From Prorocentrum cordatum (lineage: Eukaryota; Sar; Dinophyceae; Prorocentrales; Prorocentraceae), in NCBI GenBank assembly GCA_963575745.1, contig CAUYUJ010004553.1, positions 1-64,000 on the forward strand: 64,000 bases of DNA, given 5' to 3'. Shown one piece after another: positions 10,621-21,065 of the stretch (its first letter is position 1; every line of letters begins with the position of its first letter). A program made the translations under genes and the position numbers. The notes under the pieces are model-generated. The model was given only the letters and a program-made list of their open reading frames with translations, ran no database searches and was not told where the DNA came from.

Positions 10621-11176
10621 TATGCCACAATTGCGATAATTCTAATCCTGGTAATCCTCGATCGTTATCCTCTTCCTGCCCCTTCTCATCCCCCCCATCC
10701 TCACCCCCCTCCTCGGCAAGGGAACCTCCGCCAGCGACGGTCGTAGATGCCCGAGCTTTCCTTTCTTTCTTTGCGCTTCTCTTCGCCACCTCCCCGTTGG
10801 GGCGGCTGAGGATCGAGGGGCAGAGATGGCGACTGGACTGGAACTCAAGATGATCACACGTGCACTGCAGCAAGTGCGCAGGAATAGCGAGCGTGAGAGA
10901 GTGAGAGAGCCGAATGCCACAACCCGCATCATGGATCCTCCTCTTTGTCCTCATCCTCCTCCTTCTCCTCCCCCTCCTCATTGTCCTCCTCTGTATCATC
11001 CTGCTCCTCCTCATCCTACTCCTCCTTATCCTCCTCCTCCTCATCTTTATCTCCCTCCTCCTCCCCCTCCTCGCCCTCACCCCCCACGTTTTCTCACCTC
11101 CTCATTGCATCCCCCTCCTCATTATTTTCCCAACCCGCATTTTGCTTGCACATTAATGGCTGCCCAATCCCACCAG
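10621..11176. other. spacer with one possible minus-strand exon and (TCC)n-like run
   Basis: Minus strand 10,900-10,690 reads as protein (SRPNGEVAKRSAKKERKA) with a plausible end at GCCGAG|GAG. 10,935-11,095 is a CCTCCT-rich run. No complete gene is resolved. Confidence 0.35.
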
Positions 11177-12068
11177 TCAGTCGACTGCGACCGAATTCAA
11201 TTCGGCCGCCTTTTGGAGCCACTCCGTGCGGATCTCCTCGCGAATCTCGACGGCTCGAGCCTTTGAGACGCACCCCTCGAGGATGCACTTCCTGCAGGTG
11301 AACCTCATGAGGTCCATAGCTAGCTTATCTGGGCGACCCTCGTATCCTAGAGCCTTTTGTGTGTCATCATCCCAGCGCTTGTCCATGTCTTGGACCAGCT
11401 GCGTGAATTTTCCACCACTTGTGCGAAGGTCCACGCGTGAGATCGCCTCGCCGCCACGCCTCCGAACTTTGTACGTGTACACCGTGCCATCGATATCAGA
11501 GTTGAACCAGCCCGTCTTCGGATCGAAGAACCCTTCGACATCGCTCATCGCGCCGTGCATCATGGGATCCGCCTCCTCCTCCTCCTGATCCTCCTCCTCG
11601 GGCGCCTTCTGCTCGGCTGCGGCGGCAGCTCCACCATCGGCCTGATCCTCCTCCTCCTCCTCCATCTCATCCTCCTCCTTCTCCTCTTCCTCTTCTTCGC
11701 CCTCGGCTCCTTCCGAGTGCTCGACCTCATCCACCTCGACCTCGTCACTCTTTGCCGCTTTTGGTTTGGCTGCTGGTTTCGCTGCTGGTTTGGCCGCTGC
11801 TGCTGGGCGTTTCATCGGGCTGGCTGCTGGGCGTTTCATCTTGCGTTTCGATGCATCTTCTGCAGGGTTCCTCAGCCACGGCGTGGTCGGGGCAGGCGCG
11901 ACAGGTGGTGCAATGGTGATTGGCGCAGCGGTGCCCGAGCCCTTGTCCTTCTTTTCTCGCTTGTCTTTCTTGTGTTTTTTCTTCTTGTCTTTCTCGTGCT
12001 TTTTCTTTGTTCTTTGTCTTTTTTTCTTTCACGTTCAGTAAGCTCTCCGCGAACGGGATTCCCGCCAT
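11177..12068 (-). CDS. gene M terminal exon: K-rich, acidic and conserved C-terminal block
   Basis: The terminal coding exon starts after an AG acceptor (GTGCAG at about 12,074-12,069). In order it holds GIPFAESLLNV, a Lys-rich tract (KKKKHKKDKREKKDK), an Ala/Pro stretch, TTPWLRN, two MKRPAA motifs with PAAKPAAKPK, a Glu/Asp-rich tract, then GFFDPKTGWFNSDIDG, TQLVQDMDKRWDDD and CRKCILEG before the stop at 11,177. Gene P has the parallel series PFYKSLLGL, Lys-rich, TPPSWL, KKRKAAGQAKPKAKAK, acidic, TQLRDNMWSDNDKKRLG. GIPFAESLL and the later Lys-rich reading are in different frames, so a one-base change in the A-rich run around 12,000-12,026 must be invoked. Whether that is a sequence error or a real break cannot be told here. 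The longest intact downstream frame starts at the ATG at 11,839. Confidence 0.72.
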
Positions 12069-15000
12069 CTGCACCTCCCGTCTCCGAAGCGGGCGCTGCA
12101 GCGAGAGAGCCATGGAATGGGGGTCGGAAGGGGCGGGAGGGCTGGGCCAGCAACACGACCAACAACAACGCCAGCAACAGCACCAAGAACAACTATACCA
12201 CCAGCAACAGCATCAACATCAACGCCAACACCCAAACCAACACCACCGCCACCAACACCACCACCAACACAAACACCAACAAAACAACACCATAACACCA
12301 ACAACATCAACAACAACATACGTGCCAACAACACCAACAACATCATTACACCAACACCGACAGCAACACTAGCATCAACACCAGCACTACCATCAACACA
12401 CACACCATCACCAACTACCACAACAACGCTAACACCAACACCGCCAACACCATCGAAACCGCCATCACCGACAGCAACAACAGCAAGAACCACAACACCG
12501 ACCTTACACCAACACAAACACCAACACCAACAGTACCAACATCATCAAAACCAACGCCAACACCATCACAAACACGAGCACCATCACCAACAATAACAAC
12601 ACCAGCAACATCAACACCACCAGCAACACCAACACCACCACCAGCACCAACAACACCACTAACACAATACCAACAACATCAATAACAACAGCATCACCAA
12701 CCTCACCATCACCAGCCACAAACACCAACTTCTACAACCCCCCTAGCGCCGTGCTGCCAGACGCGGGCCCTTTCGCGCTGTTCTCAGAGTCACTCTGCAC
12801 TTCATGGGGTGCCTCGACGGCCTCGAAGAATTTCTGCAAGGCGTCGTCGTCGATGTCGCTGTCGGCCGAGTCCTCCCTCCCACGGGCAAGCAGCAGACTG
12901 TCGGCGAGGCGAAGAGGAGACGGAGGAGGAAGAGGATGAGGGCGAGGAGGGGAGGATGGGGAGGGGGATAAGGAGAAAGGGAAGAGGAGGAGAGATGAGG
13001 AGGAGGAGAATGAGGATGAGAAGGCCGAAGAGAGGAGGAGTGAGCGACATCAGAGGAGTGCACGCAAAGCCGCTATACATCGATCCCACCCTCGACGGCG
13101 CGCTCGCTATCCCCAACAGGGTCCTGATCAGTGCCACCGTTGCGAAGCCAGTGCGAGTGCATCATTCTTATGCAGCGGCACTGCACGTACCTCGATCCAT
13201 CGGTCTCCCACGGTCTCTTTTCTGTATGGTCCCCTCCCGCTCCGAGCTGAACATCCTATGTCCTCTCCCTCATCCCTTCTCTCCCTCCTCCCTCCTTTTC
13301 TCTCTGCTCCTCTACCTTCTCCCTCCTCTTCTCCCTCCCCCCCTCTTCTTCCCCACCTCCCATCTCTCTCTCTCACTCTCTCTCTCTCTCTCTCTCTCGT
13401 TCTCTCTCTCTCTCTCTCTATCTCTTTACCCCGACCCCCTCTCTGGCACGAATGGTGCAACTCAAAATAGAAGGTGGCACCTGACGCCCTCCAGACGCGC
13501 CGTCACAGGAGCACGACCGTGCACGCTTCGATATGCCTCGACGTACTTGATCTTGTACGCATAATCCCAAGCCGCCTCACTCCCCGTCAATCGATCCACT
13601 TGCTCATGATGCGACTTATCCTACTGCTGCGTTTGCTGGCCATCCTTCGCCTCCCCGCCGTCTCAGCTGGACGTCGTAATCGTGGTGGTGATAATGATGA
13701 CGATGCTGGTCATCGTCATCGTCGTCGCCATCGTCATCATCGTCGCCGTCGTATTCGTCATGATCGTGAGAACAGCGATTGTCGCCATTGTCATCATGGT
13801 CCCCATCGGCATCGTGATGGTGATGATGATGCTGATGATGATGATGACGATGACGATGATGACGACGACGACGCTGGCCACGGTGATGGTGATTAATTAG
13901 ATGCTGATGATGCTGATGATGATGATGCTGCTGGCCATGATGGTGACTGTCATGGTGATGATGATGATGCTGCTGATTCTGACGACGACGACGATGATGA
14001 TACTGGTGATGGTGCTGGCGGTGGTGGTGGTGACGATGGTGACCATTGCCATGCTAAGCACATCGAGCTGTCCCTTCCCCATGGCGCTCCATGACCGTCT
14101 TCTGCGAGAAGCGATGGGAATTGCCAATCATCTGCATCTCGCTCATGAGCGTGCCGAAGACCTCCCCGTCGGAAAGAGGGGGGAGCATAATGATGGTTGA
14201 GGGCAGAAGAGGCGGACGAGGACATCGTGAAACGTGAACCACATCGTGAATCCTCACCCTCCTTCATCATCATACTTATCGTCATCCACCGCAATCGCCT
14301 CACACGTCCCTCGAACAGAAAGGTGGCATGATCACAAGCCCCATCTCAAGCCTGCACTTCATTCATCTTCGCTCTGTGCTCGAACTTGTAGACGCTGCAC
14401 TTGAAATCTGGCACGTCGCCTGCCCACCACCATCCCCCACCAACCCCGATCACTGGAAAGTCATCATGGCATGTAGGCATGCGTGTACACGTACTATAGA
14501 TACACACACATATATATATATATATATATATCAGTATCGCTCCCTCTCTCTACTTCTCTCTCTCTCTCCCCTTTCATCTCTTTCTCCCTCTCTCCCACAT
14601 TATCCACCTAACCACTCCCTAAGATGATGGCGGTGATGATGGCGATGGCCATCCTGGTGATATGAGAACGGTGATGCTGATGATGCTGATAATGACGAAG
14701 ATGCTGGTACTTCTGATGAGGATGTTGACGCTGCTGGTTATGCCAACGCCGATGCCGACGACGATGGTGACGATGACGACGACGATCGACGATCACGACG
14801 GCGAGGATAATGACGGCGGTGGCGTGAGTAATTACGTTAACGGCCCAACGGCTCAAGTGAGGCAGCAGCCAGCGCACCCCATGGACCAGAACGGACACTG
14901 ACATCTGAGAAGAGTGGGAGCGCGTTCACCAGCAGTGCCAATTACATGCCCACCCTCGCCATCATCGCTCCCCCCCGTCCCCGATCGATCCTAGAAGAAT

Positions 15001-15407
15001 AGGCCATGGATCACCTTCTTCAGGGGTGTTCAGCATCGCCTGCGGTAGGGGGGGTGATTCGCTCGCTCCACATCCACCTCCCCCCCCTTCGTTCCTGCGC
15101 ATAATTCCTCCGTGACCGCCCCCTATTCATTCCATCACCCCCTCCCCCGCCCCCTCCATCATCCTCCCTCCTCCTTCCCAAATTGTTCTATCCATCCTCC
15201 CTATGTCCTTCCTTTTTTCTCCCCCTCTGTACCTCCGTCTCCTATGCCCACGTTTGTCCAATCTATAACTCACGGTCGCCCCTCTCTACCCGATCCCCAG
15301 CTGGCCTGGGCCAAGATCGACGTCGCCACTTTTGCAGTCGGCATGTGCCGTGCCATGCCCTTGTCGACACTCGAAGCTTTCGCGCCTTTCTCTTTGGGGG
15401 GGGCCAT
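11177..15407 (-). CDS. gene M: uncharacterised split gene, paralog of gene P
   Basis: Eight exons are inferred: 15,407-15,306 (ATG; 34 codons, ends CAG|GC), 15,039-15,015 (AG|GCGATGCTGAAC..GAAG|GT), 14,419-14,352 (VPDFKCSVYKFEHRAK, ends CAG|GC), 14,161-14,078 (84 nt, HRFSQKTVMERHG, ends GGG|GA), 13,575-13,481 (YVEAYRSVHGRAPVT, ends AG|GT), 13,190-13,138, about 12,875-12,740 (SADSDIDDDALQKFFEAV; ends uncertain) and about 12,068-11,177. Exons 1-6 join in phase. Gene P at 54,732-59,772 has the same exons in the same order, so coding capacity is supported by comparison, not by frame alone. I do not recognise the family. The product is a small N-terminal half followed by Lys-rich, Ala/Pro-rich and acidic tracts and a C-terminal conserved block; a nuclear or chromatin role is only a guess from composition. 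A possible 60-nt cassette exon lies at about 14,903-14,844. Confidence 0.72.
12117..12735. repeat. CAA/CAC/ACC trinucleotide-rich intron of gene M
   Basis: A 600-base run of mixed CAACAC, ACCAAC and CATCAA trinucleotides. It lies between inferred exons 7 and 8 of gene M. Its long frames (poly-Gln/His/Thr) are repeat artefacts. Confidence 0.8.
13338..13434. repeat. CT-rich tract (intron of gene M)
   Basis: CTCCCTCC followed by a nearly pure (TC)n run, between inferred exons 5 and 6 of gene M. Gene P lacks this intron. Confidence 0.85.
13676..14040. repeat. GAT/GAC/GTC trinucleotide tract (intron of gene M)
   Basis: Mixed GATGAT, GTCATC and GACGAC runs between inferred exons 4 and 5 of gene M. 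The homologous intron of gene P also carries a GAT run (56,645-56,705). Confidence 0.85.
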
Positions 15408-15971
15408 CGCCGACGGCCCGAGGGAGGAGGAGGATAGAGGGCGAGAGTAGGGATGTGCTCGAGCGGAATCGCATGCGCATGCCCAGTCGGCCCGCCGAGG
15501 CCGACCACGTCGCGCCCCGTCGACTGAGCTCAGCGCGCGGTTCCGCTCTCGCCCACCCCTGTTCCCGCAGGCGCTCGCGGCGGGAGTGGCGGAGGAGGGG
15601 GGGGGGGGTGCGGGGCGCGCGCGCGCGCGCCCGCGGCGCTGGGCCAGCGGCCAGCGCTGTGAACAAAAACGCCAAGATGGGGTGGGCAATCGGTCTCTAG
15701 GTACCGCGGTGCCCACGCGATGTGTTTGTGTTGTATGTATATGTATATGTATATGCATATGCATACGGGTGTGTGCAACGTATATATACATACACATGCA
15801 TGCGTTCCCTGTAGCTGCAAGTGTTGTGTTCATGCATATGCGAATGACGTTGTACCACATGCTTTTGCCAGGAAGATGGTTAATATATATATATATATAT
15901 ATATGTATATGTATATATATGCAAACATATATACATATATACCATTGTGTCGCAGTGCGCTGTCATAGTTA

Positions 15972-16002
<31 letters not shown>

Positions 16003-16109
16003 ATATATGTGTTTGGCATACTGTAAGTATTAAGAGTGTAGTGAAGAGCACAGCGTCGAATCAGCATTGTCTGTAAAGCAAGGCGCGGCAATGCAAATCA
16101 GTACGCGTC
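15408..16109. other. upstream region of gene M; low complexity, no gene
   Basis: 15,408-15,720 is GC-rich with a G-run and CGCGCGCG near 15,600-15,630. 15,720-15,960 is TATG/CATA-rich with (TA)n at 15,883-15,905. An A/T homopolymer pair (TTTTTTTTTT then about 20 A) lies at 15,970-16,003. No promoter motif can be named: dinoflagellates lack a standard TATA box and I see no convincing TTTT-box. Confidence 0.5.
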
Positions 16110-17620
16110 CGTCGGTCTCCTTTAAGGTCCACAGAAATTTCAGAGTCAGTTTTTGGAAGTGCACGGCGTCTTTTCTATTGTGGACAATACAGAACTCCCC
16201 ACGCGCGAGCGCGCGCGGGTGACACGTGTCACCCGCGCGCTCCCGTCGGTCTTCTATTCGGTTGCACAGAAAGTTTGACTTCAGTTTGTGGAATTGCGTG
16301 GCAACTTTTTATATCATATGTCGACAGAACTCGATCCCCACGCGCGCGCACGCGCGCGGGTGACACGTCTCACCAGCGCGCGTACGTCGGCCTCTTTAAA
16401 GGGCCACAGAAATTTCAAATTCAGTTTTTGAAATTGCATGGTAGCGTTTGTGTTGTCAACAATGCAGAACTCCGCACGCGCGCGCGCGTCCGCGCGCGCG
16501 CGCGTGGCGAGTTCGAACGCATTGTTCACAATAGAAAAGTCTGTCACTCCGTCGGCCTCCTTAAAGGGCACCAGAAAATTCAAATTTAGTTTTTGGAATT
16601 ACATACTGGTTTTTCTATTATCGACAATACAGAACCCGCACGCGCGCGCGTGGCGGGTTCGAATGTATTGTTCACAATAGAGAAGTCGGCCACTCCGTCG
16701 GCCTCCTTAAAGGGCCCCAGAAATTTCAAATTTAGTTTTTGGAATTACATATTGGCTTTTCTATTGTCGACAATACAAAATTCCGCGCGCGCGCACGTGG
16801 CGAGTTCGAATGTATTGTTCAGAATAAAAAAGTCGGCCACTCCGTCGGCCTCCTTAAAGGGCCCCAGAAAATTCAAATTTAGTTTTTGGAAGTACATACT
16901 GGCTTTTCTAGTGTCGACAATACATAACTCCGCGCGCGCGCGCGCGTGGCGAGTTCGAATGTATTGTTCACAATAGAGAAGTCGGCCACTCCGTCGGCCT
17001 CCTTAAAGGGCCCCAGAAATTTCAAACTTTAGTTTTTGGAATTACATACTGGCTTTTCTATTGTCGACAATACAGAACTCCGCACGCGCGCGCCGCGCGT
17101 CCGCGCGTCCGCGCGCGCGCGCGTGGCGAGTTCGAATGATATTGTTCACAATAGAAAAGTCTGCCACTCCGTCGGTCTCCTTAAAGGGCCACAGAAAATT
17201 TAAATTCAGTTTTTTGAATTACATGCTGGCTTTTCTAGTGTCGACAATACAGAACTCTGCACGCGCGCGCGCGCGTCCGCGCGCGCGCGCGCGTCCGCGC
17301 GCGCGCGCGCGTGGCGAGTTCGAATGTATTGTTCACAATAGAGAAGTCGGCCACTCCGTCGGCCTCCTTAAAGGGCACCAGAAATTTCAAAAGTTTTGGA
17401 ATTACATACTGGCTTTTCTATTGTCGCCAATACAGAACTCCGCACGCGCGCGCGCGCGCGTCCGCGCGCGCGCGCGCGCGTGGCGGGTTTGAATGTCGGC
17501 CTCCTATAGATGGTCGACAATCTCCGCGCGCGCGCGCGTCCGCGCGCGCGCGTGGCGAGTTCTGTACTGTCCACAATAGAAAACTCGGCCCGCAATCCGT
17601 CGGCTTCCTGTCAAGGTTGT
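16110..17620. repeat. ~145-bp palindromic satellite, family 2
   Basis: About ten units. Each has TTCTATTGTCGACAATACAG, AACTCCGCACG, a (CG)n run of 10-40 bases, GTGGCGAGTTCGAATGTATT, GTTCACAATAGAGAAGTCGG and CCACTCCGTCGGCCTCCTTA with AAGGGCCCCAGAAATTTCAA. The layout matches family 1 (ATTGT-palindrome, CG run, CTCCTTAA-type spacer, TTCAAA...GTTTTTGG...ATTACAT) and implies common origin despite sequence divergence. Confidence 0.92.
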
Positions 17621-17893
17621 AGAGATTTCACTGTATTACATGGCTGCTTGCTAAAATATCAACGCCTCGGGTATCAATACCACTTGTAAGGAAGCTAACA
17701 TAACTATAAGTTAACAAGCCAAAATGTGCAAAAATCAATCCGTTGGGACAAAAATCAATCCGCTGCTACCAAAAATCAATCCACCTTTAGAAAAATCAAT
17801 CCGCTTTGAAAATTATCAATCCATCCATTCGATTTCAATCCGTGCTACTCTTTTCAATCCGTCTGGAGCGGATTGAAAAAATCATGATGGAGG
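17621..17893. repeat. CAATCCG cluster upstream of the SWIM-PLD gene
   Basis: AAAATCAATCCG or close variants recur eight times between 17,731 and 17,868 at irregular 10-25 base spacing. A single inverted CGGATTG follows at 17,869-17,877, immediately before the ATG at 17,894. It may be a short tandem repeat that happens to lie here or a regulatory cluster; the sequence alone does not decide. Confidence 0.6.
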
Positions 17894-18838
17894 ATGTCGG
17901 GGGTGGTGTCCGCAAAGCTGGTGGAGGCTGCGCGCAGCTCAGCAGTGAAGGACGCGGGCGACCTGTGCGAGTTCGAGGTAGAGGTGGCCGGCAGCCGCGG
18001 CGTGCGGTATGATGTGCGGCTTCGCGCTGGACGCTCGGCCGCAGCGTTGCTCCCCGCGTCGTGCACCTGTGCCGACTTCGTCGGCGGCGTCGGCAGCCCC
18101 TGCAAGCACATCGGGGCGGCCTGGTGCTGCGCGGTGGACGGCAACTTCAGCGAGCTGGTGGAGCTGGCGCTCGCGGCTGGCCGCAAGGAGCGAGCTGCCG
18201 CTGGGCCTCAGCGACGCGCGGCCCTGGCGCCGAGCGACTCCCTTGGCCTCGCGGGGGCCGTGCGGGAGCTCCGCGACTCGGAGGCCGAGGTCGTGCGCCT
18301 GCGCGAGGAGGTCCAGCAGCTGAAGGCGCAGCTGGGGGCGACCTCCCGGCGCGGAGCCGTGACCGAGTTTCTCTCGGCGTCGGAGACGCTGGCGGCTTGG
18401 GCGCGGGCTTGCGGTGAGGCCGAGAGCTATGTGTATGTGGCGTGCTTCACCTTCGACCAGCCGGGCGTGGTGAACTACCTGGAGGCGGCTCGAGCTCGAG
18501 GCCTCACAGTCCGTCTGGTGTTCAGCGGCCGTGACAAGGCCTTGACCAACAACCAGGGGCCGCGCCTGCAGCGGCTCCGAGCCTGTGGGTGCGAGGTGCG
18601 CGCTCACAAGGGCTCGCGGCTGCGCGCCAAGGTGATGATGACAGAGCGCGAGATCGTGCTGGGCAGCTGCAACTTCACGACTGCCAGCCTGGGCAACGTG
18701 GAACGCGGGGCCAGCCTGCAGGAGCTATCCGAGGAGACGGTGCTCGAGCAGAAGGAGTGGTTCGAGCAGCTGTTCGAGGCGGCGGCGCCCTTCAAGGACG
18801 GGATCGGCGAGGTAGTTCCTCCGTCGCCGGCCCGGTGA
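17894..18838 (+). CDS. SWIM zinc finger - coiled coil - degenerate PLD-like protein
   Basis: A 314-residue open frame without introns. Residues 57-72 form a SWIM-type zinc finger (C57-x-C59-x10-C70-x-H72, inside CTCADF...SPCKH), a DNA/protein-interaction fold known from transposases and chromatin proteins. Residues 122-148 are a short heptad-like coiled coil (RELRDSEAEVVRLREEVQQL). Residues 178-295 resemble one half of a phospholipase-D superfamily domain: YVYVACFTFDQPGVVNYL, GLTVRLVFSGRD, then LRAKVMMTEREIVLGSCNFT. In the HxKxxxxD motif the His is Arg244 and the Asp is Glu251, while Lys246 and the GSxNFT tail remain, so hydrolase activity is doubtful. This ATG is the only one in frame near the start; two ATGs 7 and 10 bases upstream are out of frame. 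Codons are strongly GC-ending. No introns are apparent, which could indicate a retrocopy. Confidence 0.82.
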   Translation: MSGVVSAKLVEAARSSAVKDAGDLCEFEVEVAGSRGVRYDVRLRAGRSAAALLPASCTCADFVGGVGSPCKHIGAAWCCAVDGNFSELVELALAAGRKERAAAGPQRRAALAPSDSLGLAGAVRELRDSEAEVVRLREEVQQLKAQLGATSRRGAVTEFLSASETLAAWARACGEAESYVYVACFTFDQPGVVNYLEAARARGLTVRLVFSGRDKALTNNQGPRLQRLRACGCEVRAHKGSRLRAKVMMTEREIVLGSCNFTTASLGNVERGASLQELSEETVLEQKEWFEQLFEAAAPFKDGIGEVVPPSPAR

Positions 18839-19436
18839 GGGCGCCGAGGCGCGAGGCGCCGGAGGCCGGCTGGCGCGAGGCCGAGCGGCCGTGGCGCCGA
18901 GGCGTGATGCGCTGGAGGCCCGCCGGGCGAGAGGCTCAGCGGCCGCGGCGCGGGGCGCTGGAGGCCATCTGGGCGAGAGGCCCAGCGGCCGTGGCGCCGA
19001 GATGGCAGGAGCGCGGCATTTTGCTGCGCCGTCGACGCCCGGCAGCGCCGGGAGCTATGAGCGACTGCATGGCGCCGAGTTCGGCGACTTCGAGGAATTC
19101 ATCGACTTCATTTTTGTGGAGCGGCACGTCGTGGAGGACGTGCCGGGGCGCCTGTGCCGCGGAGTGGTGCCCTGCTCGAGGAGAGGGGCACGTGAGGAGC
19201 GGCATGGGCGCACAGGCGGCGGAGTGCGGGCCGGCGACGACGGCCCCGGCGACGGCGGCTGCTTGCCCCGCGCCGCCGCGTGGCTCAAGAGGAGAAAGGC
19301 CCCCCTCCTCCCTCTCCTCAGAAGCGCGGGGGAGGCGCGGGGGGGCCCGCCCGGGGTCCGAGGGCCCGCAAGGGCCCGGCGGGCCCGAGGGCGGCTCGAG
19401 GAGGCCGCTCTCGAGGCCCAGGGGGGCCGAGGCTCC
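18839..19436 (+). other. GC-rich region with a possible short gene
   Basis: Starts with 2-3 imperfect ~60-base repeats of GAGAGGCCCAGCGGCCGTGG type. A plus-strand frame (18,891-19,442) contains a protein-like stretch, SYERLHGAEFGDFEEFIDFI then VERHVVEDVPGRLC (about 19,050-19,160), directly downstream of the SWIM-PLD gene. It has no recognised domain, and the flanking residues are Arg/Gly/Ala-rich as expected of any frame in such GC-rich DNA. It could be a real small gene or exon. Confidence 0.3.
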
Positions 19437-19513
19437 AGGTGAGCCTCATACGACTACTATCACTACTACTTCTACTGCTACTGCTACTACTACTTCTGCT
19501 ACTACGGCAACTA

Positions 19514-19545
<32 letters not shown>

Positions 19546-19744
19546 ACTACTACTACGGCTACTACTACTACTACTACTACTACTACTATTACTACTACTA
19601 CTACTACTACTACTATTACTACTACTACTACTACATACTACTACTACTCCTCCTACTACTACTACTACGACTACTACTACGACTACTACTACGACTACTA
19701 CTGCCACGACTACTACTACGACTACTACTACGACTACTACTACG

Positions 19745-19792
<48 letters not shown>

Positions 19793-19800
19793 GCTACTTG
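19437..19800. repeat. (ACT)n/(ACG)n trinucleotide microsatellite
   Basis: About 360 bases of ACTACTACT with interspersed ACG, GCT and ATT. It yields poly-Thr, poly-Leu and poly-Tyr frames that are not genes. Confidence 0.95.
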
Positions 19801-19811
19801 TACTTGGGAGT

Positions 19812-20785
19812 CGTATGGCCAACATGGCGACTTGTCCATTGTCGACAACGCTGGAATCCTCACGCGGTGCGCGCGAACGCGCGCGGGGCGTCTGTAGTGG
19901 CCATGACAGAGAACGTACTGAAGAAGCCAGGTTACCTCCGAAACGCAATCATTCACCGCTAAGGGGCCACTTTAGTTTCCAGGCCAACATGGCGGCTTTT
20001 CCATTGTCGACAATAAGGAAAGCCTCACGCGGTGCGCGCGCTCGCGGGGAGTCTGTAGCGGCCATGACAGAGGTCGTGCGCAACAAGCCATGTGACCTCG
20101 GAAATCACGGCGGTCACCGCTTAGGGCCCAGTTTAGTTTCCAGGCCCAAATAGCGACTTTTCCATTGTCGACAATGAGGAAATCCCCACGCGGTGCGCGC
20201 GCACGAGGGGAGTCTGTAAGTTAGTGGCCATGAAAGAGTACATGCACAAGAAGCCAGGTTACCTCGGAAATGCAACCGGTCACTGCTAAGGGGCCACTTT
20301 AGTGTCCAGGCCAACATGGCGACTTGTCCATTGTCGACATAAGGATAGTCCTGACGCGGCGCGCGCGCGCGCTGGGAGCCTGTGGAGGCCATGACAGAGA
20401 ACGTGCACAAGAGACCATGTCACCTCCCAAATCCAATCGGTCACCGCGAAGGGGCCACTATACTTTCCAGGGCAACATTGCGACTTTTCCATTGTCGACA
20501 ATAAAAAAATCCCCACGCGGCGCGCGCGCGCGTGGGGAATCAGTGGTGGCCACGGCAGAGAACATATACAATAAGCAACGTTGCCTCGGAAATCCCATCG
20601 GTAAGCGCTAAGGGCCACTTTAGTTTCCAGGCCAACATAGCGACGTCTCCATTGGCGACAATAAGGAAAGCCTTACGCGGCGCGCGCGCGGGCAGTCTGT
20701 GGTGGCCATGACAGAGAACATCTACAAGAAACCCTGTCACCTCGGAAATCCAATCGGCCCCGCTACGGGGCCACCTTAGTATCCA
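19812..20785. repeat. ~155-bp palindromic satellite, family 3
   Basis: Six to seven tandem units. Each contains CCAACATGGCGACTTTTCCA, TTGTCGACAATAAGGAAATC, CCCACGCGG, a CG run, GGGGAGTCTGTAGTGGCCAT, GACAGAGAACGTGCACAAGA, CCAGGTTACCTCGGAAATCC and GGTCACCGCTAAGGGGCCAC. The ATTGTCGACAAT palindrome and CG run are placed as in families 1 and 2. Confidence 0.9.
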
Positions 20786-21065
20786 ATGATGGGAGTCCTC
20801 CCATGTCTTGATCTCCGTTCTGGTCTATTTTCAAAGAACGTTCGCCGCCGCACCGTCGGTTTTGCTTGGCCGGCGCGGCACATCCATCTATCTACGTATA
20901 CCCCCCGGGCGCCGTCGGACCGATGCGTCTGCGCAATCTCTGTTGGTCTATCTGCCCCACCCCAGGCGCCGTCGCACCCTCGGCTTTGCTTCGCCGGTGG
21001 CGTCCATCCATGCATCTATCTGTGCCGCGCCCGGTCGCCGTCGCACGGGCGCAGATTTGCATGCG
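20786..21065. repeat. GCCGTCGCAC-containing spacer left of the satellite domain
   Basis: Three to four imperfect ~65-85 base units with GGCGCCGTCGCACCCTCGGC, TTTGCTTCGCCGG and CATCCATCTATCTACG. A related GCCGTCGCAC block lies at the other side of the satellite domain (32,322-32,520). Confidence 0.65.
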
